64,000 bases of DNA from JAPYTK01 sp964401935 (GCA_964401935.1 CAYOAL010000030.1:14531-78530), one strand, 5' to 3'; counted from the stretch's first letter, positions 1 to 9,918 are shown. Made by a program: numbers and translations. Notes: a model not told the origin generated them from the letters alone.

Positions 1-2
1 GG

Positions 3-620
3 AAGCTCTGGGTGCTCCACCGCTTCACGTGCTTCTGGGCCTCGATCTACACGTGGCTCTCGCCGTGGTGGCCCACCACCATCGTCGGGCGCGAGAAGAT
101 CCGCAAAGGCGTGCCCTACGTGATGGTCGCCAACCATCAGTCGCTCCTCGACATCCTCGTCTTGTTCCGACTGTTCGCCCACTTCAAGTGGGTGTCGAAG
201 ATCGAGAACTTCCGGGTCCCCTGCATCGGCTGGAACATGACGCTCAACCGCTACGTGCCGCTCCGTCGAGGGGACCGCCAGTCGATCGCAGAGATGATGA
301 AGCTCTGCCAACAGGCGCTCGAGGCGGGCAACTCGATCATGATGTTTCCCGAGGGGACGCGCAGCAAGGACGGCCGCCTCCGCCCCTTCAAGCACGGCGC
401 CTTCACGCTCGCCAAGCGCCTCGGCGTGCCGGTGTTGCCCATCGTGGTCGAAGGCACCGGCAGCGCGCTCCCCAAGGCCGGCTTGGTGCTGCGAGGGCGG
501 CACCCGATCACGGTCCGCGTGCTCGACGAGATCCCCCCCGAGGCGTTCCCCGAGGGCAGCCCCGAGAAGCTGACCGAGCTCGTGCGCGAGCGCTTCAAGC
601 GCGAGCTGAACGAGAGCTGA
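3..620 (+). CDS. 1-acyl-sn-glycerol-3-phosphate acyltransferase (PlsC-like), 5' partial
   Basis: Membrane-associated acyltransferase predicted to add the second acyl chain to lysophosphatidic acid in phospholipid synthesis. The frame is open to the left edge; the GTG at 12 is probably internal and the true start lies outside the window. Counting from that GTG, the acceptor motif HxxxxD appears as NHQSLLD at residues 41-47, and the second family block FPEGTRS at 112-118, followed by the PFKHGAF stretch typical of this family. An aromatic hydrophobic segment at the N-terminus fits membrane contact. The next gene is convergent, so no operon partner is visible on the right. The family is clear; the exact acyl acceptor is inferred. 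Confidence 0.9.
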   Translation, partial: KLWVLHRFTCFWASIYTWLSPWWPTTIVGREKIRKGVPYVMVANHQSLLDILVLFRLFAHFKWVSKIENFRVPCIGWNMTLNRYVPLRRGDRQSIAEMMKLCQQALEAGNSIMMFPEGTRSKDGRLRPFKHGAFTLAKRLGVPVLPIVVEGTGSALPKAGLVLRGRHPITVRVLDEIPPEAFPEGSPEKLTELVRERFKRELNES

Positions 621-646
621 ACGGGCGCAGCGCACCCCGCGTGGGC

Positions 647-2191
647 TCACTCCGCTTCGGTGCCGCCCGACATGAGCGACGCCAACGCGCCGGGGATCCC
701 GTCCGCGATCTCGCTCGCCAACATGCCGCGATCTGCACCGGTGCGACGGGTCCACCGCTCGGCGGCTCGTGCGTGGAGGAGCACGCCGGCGCAGGCCGCC
801 TCGTGGGGCGGCAACGTCGCGAGGAGCGCAGCCAGCACGCCGGTGAGGACGTCGCCAGACCCCGCCGTGGCGAGCGCCACGTTCCCCTCGGCGCACACCG
901 CGAGGGTGTCGCCGGTGGCGACCACCGTGTGGGGCCCCTTGAGCACCACCGTCGCCCCCGTGAGCTCGGCCGCCTCGCGCGCGGCCGCGAACCGGTGGGC
1001 CTCGACCGCCTCGCTCGAGCGACCGATCAGGCGCCCGAGCTCGCCCGCGTGAGGGGTGAGGACGCGGGGCCCCTCGGCCTCCCGCAGCGTGCGGGGTCGC
1101 CCCGCGAAGCACGTGATGGCGTCGGCATCGACCACCATCGGGCCGTCCCAGCCGAGCACCAGCCGCTCCGAGAGCGCGCGCGCTCGTTCGTCGGTCCCGA
1201 GCCCGGGCCCGATGGCCAAGGCCTTCCTCCGCTCGAGCGCCGCCGCGAGCGAGGCCTCCACATCCGCCGGCTCGAGCGCGAACGTCATCGCCTCATCGAA
1301 GCGGCCCGTGAGCGCCTCCGCCACCTCCGGCCACGTGGCGATGGTCGCGAGCCCGGCGCCGGCGCGCAGTACGCCGCGCGCCACCAACAGCGCCGCCCCG
1401 AGCTTACCGCGGCTCCCCGCGACCACGAGCACGCTGCCCGCCCGATACTTGTGGGTGTCGAGCGCGCGAGCGCCGAGCAGCGCCGCCACCGCGTCCGCCT
1501 CGATGAACGACGCCTCGGAGCCCACCTCCTCGAGCACGCCGCCGTCGGGGAACCCGAGCCCGACCACCGTGATGGTGCCCGAGTGAACGACCCCGCCCCC
1601 CTGAACCAGCCCCGACTTGAGCTGACCGAAGGTGACCGTGGCGTCGGCGCGCACCGCGACCCCGAGCACGGCGCCGGTGTTGGCGTCGATGCCGCTCGGG
1701 ATGTCGAGGGCGACGCACGGGCACTCGGCCGCGTTGATGGCCTCGATCGCGGCCGCGTGATCGCCACGCACGGGACGCGAGAGCCCGGTGCCGAAGAGGG
1801 CGTCCACCACCACCGTCGCCGTCTCGAGCGCCTGCGACAGCTCGTCGAGATCCCCCCCCTCCTCGATCACCGCCACGCGACCGCCCACCCCGAGGAAGGC
1901 CGCGAGGTTCACGCCCGCGTCCCCTGCGACCTTCTCCGGCTCACCGAGCAGGATGGCCTCCGCGTAGATGCCCCGCGCGAGCAGGTGGCGCGCCACGACG
2001 AAGCCGTCGCCGCCGTTGTTGCCGGTGCCGCACACCACGATCACCGGGCCGTAGGAGCCGCGCTCGGCGATGAGATCGGCGGCCCCCCGACCCGCGTTCT
2101 CCATCAACAAGAGGCCCGGCACCGCACACTGCTCGATCGCGCAGGCGTCGTAGGCGCGCATCTGCTCGCGGGTGAGGATGGGCTGACTCAT
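647..2191 (-). CDS. nnr: Bifunctional NAD(P)HX epimerase / ADP-dependent NAD(P)HX dehydratase
   Basis: Nicotinamide cofactor repair enzyme of 514 aa. The N-terminal YjeF_N domain (about 1-215) would epimerise hydrated NADH/NADPH and carries the GTGNNGGDG loop at 55-63. The C-terminal ribokinase-like domain (about 235-505) would dehydrate the S-form using ADP and contains LTPHAGELGRL and the catalytic AGSGDVLTG block, with Asp near 447. The length matches the fused bacterial enzyme. The ATG overlaps the pdxJ stop by 4 bases (ATGA), so translation is probably coupled. It is the last gene of a minus-strand run of prolyl oligopeptidase, pdxJ and nnr, which joins vitamin B6 synthesis with cofactor repair. 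Confidence 0.95.
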   Translation of the reverse strand: MSQPILTREQMRAYDACAIEQCAVPGLLLMENAGRGAADLIAERGSYGPVIVVCGTGNNGGDGFVVARHLLARGIYAEAILLGEPEKVAGDAGVNLAAFLGVGGRVAVIEEGGDLDELSQALETATVVVDALFGTGLSRPVRGDHAAAIEAINAAECPCVALDIPSGIDANTGAVLGVAVRADATVTFGQLKSGLVQGGGVVHSGTITVVGLGFPDGGVLEEVGSEASFIEADAVAALLGARALDTHKYRAGSVLVVAGSRGKLGAALLVARGVLRAGAGLATIATWPEVAEALTGRFDEAMTFALEPADVEASLAAALERRKALAIGPGLGTDERARALSERLVLGWDGPMVVDADAITCFAGRPRTLREAEGPRVLTPHAGELGRLIGRSSEAVEAHRFAAAREAAELTGATVVLKGPHTVVATGDTLAVCAEGNVALATAGSGDVLTGVLAALLATLPPHEAACAGVLLHARAAERWTRRTGADRGMLASEIADGIPGALASLMSGGTEAE

Positions 2192-2910
2192 CGCCGCCGG
2201 ATCCCGCGGTCGAGCGCCGCACGGAAGTCGCGCACCGCTTGGCCCAACCCGACGATCAGCGCATCGGCGATCACCGCGTGGCCGATGTTGAGCTCACGAA
2301 TCTCGGGGATGGCGGCCACCGGGATCACGTTGTGCCGCGTGAGGCCATGCCCCGCCGCCACCTCGAGCCCTAGCTCGTGGCCGAACGCGGCCCCCGTCGC
2401 CAGGCGTTCGAGCTGTGCCGGGCTCGGATCGTGGCAGTAGTCGCCGGTGTGGAGCTCGATCTGGTCGGCGCCCACCTCCCGGGAGGCCTCGATGTCGTCC
2501 CGCTCCGCGGCGATGAACAAGCTCACCTTGATGCCCGCCGCCCGCGCCATCGCCACCGTCCGCTCGATGGCCGCCCGCTGGCCGCGAACGTCGAGCCCTC
2601 CCTCGGTGGTGCGCTCCTCACGACGCTCCGGGACGAGGGTGATCACGTCGGGCCGGATCCTCGCCGCGATGGCGATCATCTCCTCGGTGGCCGCCATCTC
2701 CAGGTTGAGCAACGTGCCGACGGAGGCCCGCAGCCGCTCCACGTCGGCGTCGGTGATGTGGCGGCGGTCTTCGCGGAGGTGGGCCGTGATCCCATCCGCG
2801 CCGGCTTGCTCGCACAGCTGCGCGGCGAAGACGGGGTCTGGATACTCGGTGCCGCGGGCGTTCCGCACCGTGGCCACGTGATCGACGTTGATGTGCAAGC
2901 GGATGGGCAT
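2188..2910 (-). CDS. pdxJ: Pyridoxine 5'-phosphate synthase
   Basis: TIM-barrel enzyme of 240 aa that condenses 1-deoxyxylulose 5-phosphate with 3-amino-2-oxopropyl phosphate in the DXP-dependent vitamin B6 pathway. The N-terminal block INVDHVATVRNARG (7-20), the ITAHLREDRRHI segment (about 41-52) and the LEMAAT stretch (about 91-96) are diagnostic. The length is normal. The ATG at 2910 lies 7 bases after the stop of the upstream peptidase gene, with a GAGGA ribosome binding site within the junction, and the 3' end overlaps nnr by 4 bases. The three genes are therefore probably one transcript. Confidence 0.96.
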   Translation of the reverse strand: MPIRLHINVDHVATVRNARGTEYPDPVFAAQLCEQAGADGITAHLREDRRHITDADVERLRASVGTLLNLEMAATEEMIAIAARIRPDVITLVPERREERTTEGGLDVRGQRAAIERTVAMARAAGIKVSLFIAAERDDIEASREVGADQIELHTGDYCHDPSPAQLERLATGAAFGHELGLEVAAGHGLTRHNVIPVAAIPEIRELNIGHAVIADALIVGLGQAVRDFRAALDRGIRRR

Positions 2911-2917
2911 CGCGTCC

Positions 2918-5125
2918 TCAGTTTGCCTTCGAGCTCATCCCCAGCTCGTCGAACATGAAGGCGTAGATGTCGGTCCACTCCTCGACGTGCTTTTTGATCA
3001 TGTCGCCCCCGCCGTGGCCCGACTGAGTCTCGACCCGGAGCAGGATGTTGTTCTCGCTGCGGTTCGCCCAACGCACGGCGGCGGTGAACTTGCGCGCGTG
3101 GTTGGGATCCACCCGGTCGTCGCTGTCGGCGGTGAGCATGAGCATCGCGGGGAACTTCGTACCCTCCTTCACGTGGTGATAGGGCGAGTAGGCGAAGAGG
3201 TACTTGAACGCCTCGGGGTCGTCGGCGGAGCCATACTCTCCAATCCACGTCTTCCCCGACTCGAACTGGTGGTAGCGCACCATGTCGAGGAGCGGCACCC
3301 CGCAGATCACGGCGCGGAACATGTCGGGCCGCTGCACCATCGCCGCTCCCACGAGGAGCCCGCCATTCGACGCGCCGCGGATCGCGAGACGCTCCGACTT
3401 GGTGTAGCCGTTGTCGAACAGGTACTGCGCGGCCGCGATGAAGTCGTCGAACACGTTCTGCTTGTTCTCCTTCATCCCCGCCTTGTGCCACTCCTCGCCA
3501 TACTCCCCGCCGCCGCGCAGGTTGGGGATGGCCACCGCCCCACCCTTCTCGAGCCACGGGAAGTAGCTCGCGATGAAGCTGGGGGTCATGCTGACGTCGA
3601 AGCCCCCGTAGCCGGTGAGCAACACGGGCGTCGAGCCATCACGCGGCATGTCCTTCTGCCTCACGATGAACATCGACACCTTGGTCTGGTCCTTGGAGCT
3701 GTAGAACACCTGCTCCACCAACAGCGGCGACGGATCGATCGGGACCTCGAGCTCGAACCACAGCTTCGATGCGCCGGTCTTCATCGACGTCTCGTACACG
3801 TTGGTCGGCATCACGTAGGACGCGAAGCCGTAATAGGCGGTGTCGTCCTCCGGGTTACCGGAGGGGCCGTAGACGCTGCCGATGCCGGGCAGCGTGATCG
3901 ACCTCAGCACCTTGCCCTCGAGATCGGCCACGTCGACCCGACTCGACGCGTTCACCATGTAGCGCAGCGCGAGGTGGTCGCCGAGGATGCTGAAGTCGTC
4001 GAGCACCGCGTCCTTCTTCTCGGCCACGATCTCCTTCCAAGCGGCGAGCTCCGGCTTGGCCGGGTCGACCACGTACAGCTTGAAGCGAGGCGCGTTCAAA
4101 TTGGTGCGAACGAAGATCTTCCCCTTCCAAACGTAGACGTCGAACTTCGCGTCGTGGCCGACCGCAAACGGCTGCCAGCTCGTGTGCTCGTGGTGCCCCG
4201 TCTTGCGCAGGTCTTTGAAGTAGATGTCGTTCTTCGCCCAGCCGTGCCACTTGTAGAAGAACAGGAAGTTCCCATCCCGCGAGATCTGCGGGCCGACGAA
4301 GGTCTGCGGGTCGCCGGTTTTGTCGTGGACGAGCACGTCGTCCTTCTGGGAGGTCCCGAGCTTGTGGAACTTCACCTGGGCCTCGCCAGGGCGGTCGGCG
4401 GTGGGCACGGCGCCCTTGGGGGGCAGGCTCACGTAGTAGAAGCCGCTCCCGTCGGGGTGCCAGTCGGCCCACGCGTACTTGGCGTCGTCGATCACGTCGA
4501 TCGCGGAGTCTTTGCCGGTGGCCACGTTCATCACGTGCATCGTGGCCTCGTCCGAGTTGTTCACGCTCTTCTTGTAGGCGGCCCACTTGCCATCGAAGCT
4601 CGGGCTGACGCTGCGAATGGCGGTGCTCCCGTCCTCGCTCAGCGCGTTGGGATCGATGAGCACCTTGGCCTCGCCGTCTTTGCCCTCGCGCCAGTAGTAC
4701 ACCGCCTTCTCCTTGTCCTTGTGGCGGCGGTTGAAGAAGAAGCGCTTCCCACGACGCGTCGGGGAGGAGATCGTCTCGAGGTAGCTGAGCTCGGTGAGGC
4801 GCTTCTTGAGCCACTCACGCTGGGGCAGCGACTCGAGGTGCACCCGGGTGTAGGCGTCGTTCATCCTCAGCCACGTCTTCACCTCCTTGGCGTTGCCGTC
4901 TTCCAGCCACCGGTACGGGTCGGCCACCGTAACGCCGTGGAGCGTGTCCACCACGTTCTCCCGACGCGCCACCGGCGGACCGATGGGCGCGGCGGGGCCC
5001 TCGGCGGCTGCGGACGAGGGCACGGGCGGCGGCGCAGGGCTCGAAATGGGAGGCGCCGTCGGCGGCGCAGGGCAGCAGGCAGTGGTCAAGGTGACCCAGG
5101 CGAGCAACGTGTGCAGTTCCTTCAC
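2918..5125 (-). CDS. Prolyl oligopeptidase family serine peptidase (S9A), lipoprotein
   Basis: Exported peptidase of 735 aa expected to cleave after proline in short peptides. Translation from the GTG at 5125 gives a hydrophobic leader ending in LTTAC, so lipid anchoring is likely, followed by a Pro/Ala-rich linker. Residues about 55-470 fit the beta-propeller that gates S9 peptidases. The C-terminal alpha/beta-hydrolase domain has the nucleophile in GASNGGLL (Ser about 586), Asp in ADSDDRV (about 669) and His in SGHGGG (about 704). The complete triad suggests activity. It is first in the run leading to pdxJ and nnr, but a functional link to those cytoplasmic enzymes is not evident. Confidence 0.93.
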   Translation of the reverse strand: MKELHTLLAWVTLTTACCPAPPTAPPISSPAPPPVPSSAAAEGPAAPIGPPVARRENVVDTLHGVTVADPYRWLEDGNAKEVKTWLRMNDAYTRVHLESLPQREWLKKRLTELSYLETISSPTRRGKRFFFNRRHKDKEKAVYYWREGKDGEAKVLIDPNALSEDGSTAIRSVSPSFDGKWAAYKKSVNNSDEATMHVMNVATGKDSAIDVIDDAKYAWADWHPDGSGFYYVSLPPKGAVPTADRPGEAQVKFHKLGTSQKDDVLVHDKTGDPQTFVGPQISRDGNFLFFYKWHGWAKNDIYFKDLRKTGHHEHTSWQPFAVGHDAKFDVYVWKGKIFVRTNLNAPRFKLYVVDPAKPELAAWKEIVAEKKDAVLDDFSILGDHLALRYMVNASSRVDVADLEGKVLRSITLPGIGSVYGPSGNPEDDTAYYGFASYVMPTNVYETSMKTGASKLWFELEVPIDPSPLLVEQVFYSSKDQTKVSMFIVRQKDMPRDGSTPVLLTGYGGFDVSMTPSFIASYFPWLEKGGAVAIPNLRGGGEYGEEWHKAGMKENKQNVFDDFIAAAQYLFDNGYTKSERLAIRGASNGGLLVGAAMVQRPDMFRAVICGVPLLDMVRYHQFESGKTWIGEYGSADDPEAFKYLFAYSPYHHVKEGTKFPAMLMLTADSDDRVDPNHARKFTAAVRWANRSENNILLRVETQSGHGGGDMIKKHVEEWTDIYAFMFDELGMSSKAN

Positions 5126-5184
5126 GCCGCGGGCTTACCACCTCCGTGCGAGGCCCACCACAAGAGCGGTGGTATCATCGGGCC

Positions 5185-5517
5185 ATGAGCCGTGGACCCA
5201 AGGCGAGAGACAACGCCCGCGACGCGATCCTCGCGCGCCGCCGAAAGTTCATCATCGCTGCGCTCGGCGGAGTCACCGTCGCCGCGCTCGGCTGTGACGG
5301 CGAGCCGTCGGTCTGCCTCGACATCGCCCCCCCCAACGGCGGCGCCGGGGGCACGGGCGGCAGCGGCGGCGACGGCGGGGTCGGCGGTCCGATGGCTTGC
5401 CTCGACGTCGCGCCGGGGGGCATGGGCGGCAGCGGCGGGGCGGACACCGGCGGCGCGGGCGGAGCAGGCACCGGCGGAAGCGGCGGCGCGGCGACCGGCG
5501 GCACCGGCGGCACCTGA
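5185..5517 (+). CDS. Small Tat-type lipoprotein with Cys-Leu-Asp and Gly-rich modules
   Basis: A 110-aa protein of unknown function. The N-terminus is basic, with ARRRKFIIAALGG resembling a twin-arginine signal, and the hydrophobic stretch ends in AALGC, a good lipobox. After the anchor come two related modules, CLDIAPPNGG and CLDVAPGGMGG, each followed by Gly/Ser/Thr/Ala-rich repeats, and the protein ends within that repeat. There is no recognisable catalytic domain. The ATG at 5185 was chosen over an upstream in-frame codon because it starts just before the basic signal region. It diverges from the S9 peptidase gene, with about 59 bases between the starts. The translation is convincing as a secreted protein; its role is unknown. 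Confidence 0.7.
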   Translation: MSRGPKARDNARDAILARRRKFIIAALGGVTVAALGCDGEPSVCLDIAPPNGGAGGTGGSGGDGGVGGPMACLDVAPGGMGGSGGADTGGAGGAGTGGSGGAATGGTGGT

Positions 5518-5530
5518 GCGCTGCAGGGCC

Positions 5531-6127
5531 TCAGAACGAGCTGTTCGGCTCCTTCAGAAACGCGCGCTCCTCCGCGGTCGAGGAGCGCCCGAGCACCTCG
5601 TTGCGATGAGGGTAGCGCCCGAAGCGCTCCACGATCTCGCGATGACGCTCGGCCGCCGAGCGCCACGACGCGAACGGACCGAGCGCGTCTTCGGGCACAT
5701 CGCGGAGGGTCGCGTCGATGAGCTCCGCGAGGCGCTCGTGCATCTCGAGCCGCTCGCTGTGCATGAGGGGCATGTAGAGGAACTGGCGCTCCACCACCAT
5801 AAGGGGCCGGTCGTGCCCCCGCTTCACCGCCTCGAGCGAGGTGGCGAGCGCTTGGTCGTCGTGGCTCCACGCCGCGCTCGAGCCGCGGTGAATGTTGCGG
5901 GGGAACTGATCGAGGAGGATCACCAGGCCGAGCGCCGAGCGGGGCGCCCCGAGCCAGTCGTCGTACGCGCCCTCCGCCGCCCGCTGCACGTCCGCGCCGA
6001 ACCGGCGCCGGATCTCCTCGTCGAAGGCGTCATCCTTCACCCACCACTTCTTCGGGTTGGGTCCCACGTCGTAGGGCCCGGTGAGCTCCCCAAACCAGAA
6101 TGACAGGATCTCCTCGTCTCGTCTCAT
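5531..6127 (-). CDS. DUF924 family protein
   Basis: Soluble, probably cytoplasmic protein of 198 aa with the signature blocks of DUF924: ILSFWFGE at the start, the KKWW segment, GLVILLDQFPRNIHRG in the middle, and FLYMPLMHSE followed by FGRYPHRNEVLGR near the end. The family is alpha-helical (TPR-like) and of unknown function. The length is typical. The gene is convergent with the small lipoprotein at 5185, and only 13 bases separate the stops. A separate Cys-rich lipoprotein gene lies 55 bases upstream on the same strand. No regulation is visible. Confidence 0.92.
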   Translation of the reverse strand: MRRDEEILSFWFGELTGPYDVGPNPKKWWVKDDAFDEEIRRRFGADVQRAAEGAYDDWLGAPRSALGLVILLDQFPRNIHRGSSAAWSHDDQALATSLEAVKRGHDRPLMVVERQFLYMPLMHSERLEMHERLAELIDATLRDVPEDALGPFASWRSAAERHREIVERFGRYPHRNEVLGRSSTAEERAFLKEPNSSF

Positions 6128-6182
6128 GTTGCTCCTCCTCCGATCGTTCCGTCGCCGGCCACCGGGGCCTCGTCGTCACGGC

Positions 6183-6937
6183 TCACCAGCTCACCGCGTC
6201 TTGTAGACACCGCCGGATCTGCGAGCAAGGCAGCCGCAGACACTCACGCACGCGTTCGCGGCCGCCATCGTTCAGTGCCACCGCGGCGTTGCACCGCTCG
6301 TCCCAGGTCTCGTCGCAGCTCATCCGCCGGTCGTGGCATCGCCGAAAGAGCTCACGCGCCGTCACGGCGGCTGCTTCCGCTTCTTTGCGCTTCTTCTCCG
6401 CCTTCGGATCCTTCTTGTCCTTCTTCGCGCGCGGGTCTTTCTTCGCGGCCTTCTTGGCGCTCGGCCCCTTCTTGTCGCCGTTGGGAGCCTCGTCGGCGTC
6501 GCGCTCTTCGTCCTTCGGAGCCTCGCCGGCGTCCGAAGCCCCGTCGCCAGCCCCCTTCGCCTTCTTGGCGGCGTCGTCCGCGTCGGTCTCCTCCTCGGGG
6601 CCGAGCAAGAGCGTCGCGATGGCCACCTCTCGACAGCGCGTCGGGTCTTCCTTGCAGCCGAGCTGATCCAAACAGTCGGCGTAGGCGCTCGCGAACTCGT
6701 GACGTACCACGTGCATGCGCGCAGTGCGGTCACGTCGACACGCCCACAGGCAGTCTTGCTCGTCGAGCGGCTCCTCGTCGTCGCCTTCGTCGCAGCGCAT
6801 GTTGCGCGCGCAGGTGGCTTTGCACACCCGCTCCGCGCGTTCGGCCGCGGTGGGCGTCTTCGGCTCCTTCTGCTTCTCGTCGCCACCGCAGGACGCGGCC
6901 ACGACGAGGAGCGACGCCCACAGGAGCGCGCCCCGCG

Positions 6938-6941
<4 letters not shown>
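6183..6941 (-). CDS. Cys-rich lipoprotein with charged Lys/Asp-rich region
   Basis: Hypothetical 252-aa lipoprotein. The signal peptide ends in VVAASC, a good lipobox. Residues about 38-120 hold regularly spaced Cys pairs (CKATC, CLWAC), and the C-terminus has four more Cys (CRLPCSQIRRC and neighbours), suggesting disulphide-bonded helical hairpins. Between them lies an unusually charged, probably disordered Lys/Asp/Glu/Ala stretch (about 125-200). The start codon overlaps the stop of the upstream kinase by 4 bases (ATGA), so the two proteins are translationally coupled. A role as an envelope partner of that membrane kinase is inferred only from this coupling. Confidence 0.75.
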
Positions 6942-8080
<1,139 letters not shown>

Positions 8081-8271
8081 CTGCGTCGCTCACGGTTTGC
8101 CGCGTCGTCGATCGACGTCAAGCTCGTCGAGGGCGGCGGTGACCGACACGCCGGGAGCTCACACGGGCCTGCCCGCGACGCGCGGAGGGGCGGCGTCTTC
8201 TGCCGAAGCCGCCAGACCGGTGCATCCTTGCCCCCGCTGGCGCGGGCCCGAGCGACGCGCCACCTTATGAG

Positions 8272-8279
8272 AGGAGGTG
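8272..8279 (+). promoter_or_regulatory. Near-perfect Shine-Dalgarno site
   Basis: AGGAGGTG matches the full anti-Shine-Dalgarno sequence of 16S rRNA and sits 7 bases before an ATG. It is the strongest such site seen in the window and supports translation of the 57-codon frame that follows. Confidence 0.8.
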
Positions 8280-8286
8280 GCACAAC

Positions 8287-8460
8287 ATGGAATCGGCCGA
8301 AAAAACTCGCAGCCTTCGGCTCGCGAGGCTGCTCATCGAGGTGCTCGAAGAGCACGTGCGCGATGCGCTCTCCCAAAACGTCCCCCGCTCGGTCTACGTG
8401 CAGGCGGTGGCCGAGCACGCCGCGCACGTGTACGACCTCGAGAAGACGAAGAAGAGCTGA
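8287..8460 (+). CDS. Small hypothetical protein, 57 aa
   Basis: Short gene supported by its ribosome binding site rather than by homology. The product has 57 residues, begins MESAEKTRSLRLARLLIEVL and ends EKTKKS. It appears mostly helical and amphipathic, with three His and no Cys, signal or membrane segment, so it is probably cytoplasmic. GC at third codon positions rises after the first few codons to the high level usual here. It lies alone between the divergent kinase gene (start at 8080) and the convergent DJ-1 gene. No family was recognised. Confidence 0.7.
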   Translation: MESAEKTRSLRLARLLIEVLEEHVRDALSQNVPRSVYVQAVAEHAAHVYDLEKTKKS

Positions 8461-8508
8461 GCGCCCGCGCGCGCGGCTCACGGAGGCGCTCCGAACCTCG
8501 GAGCCAGC

Positions 8509-9057
8509 TCAGCGGGTGACGAGCATGCCGTCGGCGAGCTGCTGCGCCGTAGCCCCGCCTTCGAGCTCCGCGACGAGCTGCAGCGCGAAGCGGAGCGCGG
8601 TGCCCGGTCCGCGACTGGTGATGACGGCGCCGTCCACGACCACCGGTCTGTCGAGGTACTCGCCGCAGCTCACTTGCTCGGCGAACGATGGATACGACGT
8701 CGCCTGCTTCCCCTCGAGCACGCCGGCCCGCGACAGCGCGATGGGGGCCGCACAGATGGCGGCGAGGTGCCCCCCGCGCTCGTGCTGCGCCTTGAGCAGC
8801 GTCTGCACCGCCTCCGAGTCGCGCAGGTGGGCCGCGCCGGGCATGCCCCCCGGCAGCACCACCATGTCCCACACCTCGTCGCCCACGTCGGCCAGGAGCG
8901 CGTCGGCCACGAGGGTGATGTCGTGCGAGCCGGTCACCGACAGCGCCTCCACCCCCACGATCGACGTCTGTACCGAGGCACGACGCAGCACGTCGATGAT
9001 GGTCGTCGCCTCGATCTCCTCGAACCCCGGTGCCAAGAGCACGCAAACCTTGGTCAT
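8509..9057 (-). CDS. DJ-1/PfpI family protein (YajL/ThiJ-like)
   Basis: Cytoplasmic 182-aa protein of the DJ-1 superfamily, whose members act as glyoxalases, protein-repair enzymes or redox chaperones. The nucleophile elbow AICAAP places the reactive Cys at residue 102, and the partner Glu lies in the GFEEIEA motif (11-17); LPGGMPGA (68-75) forms the conserved loop. Length and motif order match the DJ-1/YajL subgroup rather than the PfpI peptidases. The gene faces the 57-aa gene and diverges from the DUF309 gene at 9122, with 64 bases between starts. The family is secure; the biochemical activity is not decided by sequence alone. Confidence 0.93.
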   Translation of the reverse strand: MTKVCVLLAPGFEEIEATTIIDVLRRASVQTSIVGVEALSVTGSHDITLVADALLADVGDEVWDMVVLPGGMPGAAHLRDSEAVQTLLKAQHERGGHLAAICAAPIALSRAGVLEGKQATSYPSFAEQVSCGEYLDRPVVVDGAVITSRGPGTALRFALQLVAELEGGATAQQLADGMLVTR

Positions 9058-9121
9058 GCCCCGACGATGGTCTCCTCGCGATCGGATGGCAACCGTGGAG
9101 CGGCGACCGTAGGGTGACGAG

Positions 9122-9895
9122 ATGAGCTTTCAACGCGGCGTCGAGGCCTACCAGAACGGCGAGCACTACGAAGCGCACGAGCACTGGGAGGAGCTGTGGC
9201 AGGCGGAGAACGACGAACAGCGCCGTCGGTTCTTCCAGGGCCTCATCCAAATGACCAGCGCGGTGCACAAAGCCGTGCACGACGTCGCCCCGCGCGGCTC
9301 GCTGCGCCTCCTCGACGCGGCCGTGGAGAAGCTCGCTGGCCTCGGCGAGGCCTTCTTCGGCGTCGACCTCGGGCGGCTGCGCAGCGGCATCGCGACGTGC
9401 AGGGCCGAGATCGCGCGGCAGCTCGAGGCGAACGAACACTGCCGCCTCGACCCCTCGTTCGCGCCGAGCCTCGTGCAGCTCGGGGCCGCCCCGCTCCTCC
9501 CCTCACCCACGAGCGAGCCGCTGGTGCCCGGAGGCGCTCGCCGCGCGTGGTTCGAACGCGGCCTCGACGCCTACGCCGCCGGCGACTTCTTCGAGGCCCA
9601 CGAGCTCTGGGAAGAGCTGTGGCGTGACGCTCCCCGAGGGTTCGACCGGCAGTTCCTTCAGGGGCTCATCCAGGTGGCGGCGGCGCTGCACAAGCAGCGG
9701 GCCCACGACAAGCCGGCGGCCGCGGCGCGGCTCCTCGGCCGCGCCATCGACAAACTCGACGAAGCGCCGCCCGGATATCGCGGCCTCGACACCGCGCGCC
9801 TCTTGCGCGAGGCGCGGCGGGCCCAGACCCTCCTCGAGGCGGGGCGCGCCATCGACGACACGCAGATCCCCGCCATCCGGCGCGTCGATTCGTGA
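9122..9895 (+). CDS. Tandem DUF309 domain protein
   Basis: A 257-aa protein with two copies of the DUF309 helical domain. Copy one spans about 4-75 with EAHEHWEELW (17-26); copy two spans about 142-212 with EAHELWEELW (158-167). Each copy is followed by FFQGLIQ or FLQGLIQ and a helix containing AVHK or ALHK, the family signature. DUF309 proteins are usually single-domain and of unknown function; the conserved His/Glu/Trp cluster suggests a shared binding pocket. The two halves are clearly diverged, so the duplication is old. No signal or membrane segment is present. Divergent from the DJ-1 gene. Confidence 0.9.
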   Translation: MSFQRGVEAYQNGEHYEAHEHWEELWQAENDEQRRRFFQGLIQMTSAVHKAVHDVAPRGSLRLLDAAVEKLAGLGEAFFGVDLGRLRSGIATCRAEIARQLEANEHCRLDPSFAPSLVQLGAAPLLPSPTSEPLVPGGARRAWFERGLDAYAAGDFFEAHELWEELWRDAPRGFDRQFLQGLIQVAAALHKQRAHDKPAAAARLLGRAIDKLDEAPPGYRGLDTARLLREARRAQTLLEAGRAIDDTQIPAIRRVDS

Positions 9896-9918
9896 GCGCT
9901 CCGCGCGCAACCACGGCC

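Noticed and set aside
5151..5173. CCACC...GGTGG inverted repeat between the divergent S9 peptidase and Tat lipoprotein genes.
   Set aside because: Only five base pairs; expected by chance at this GC content.
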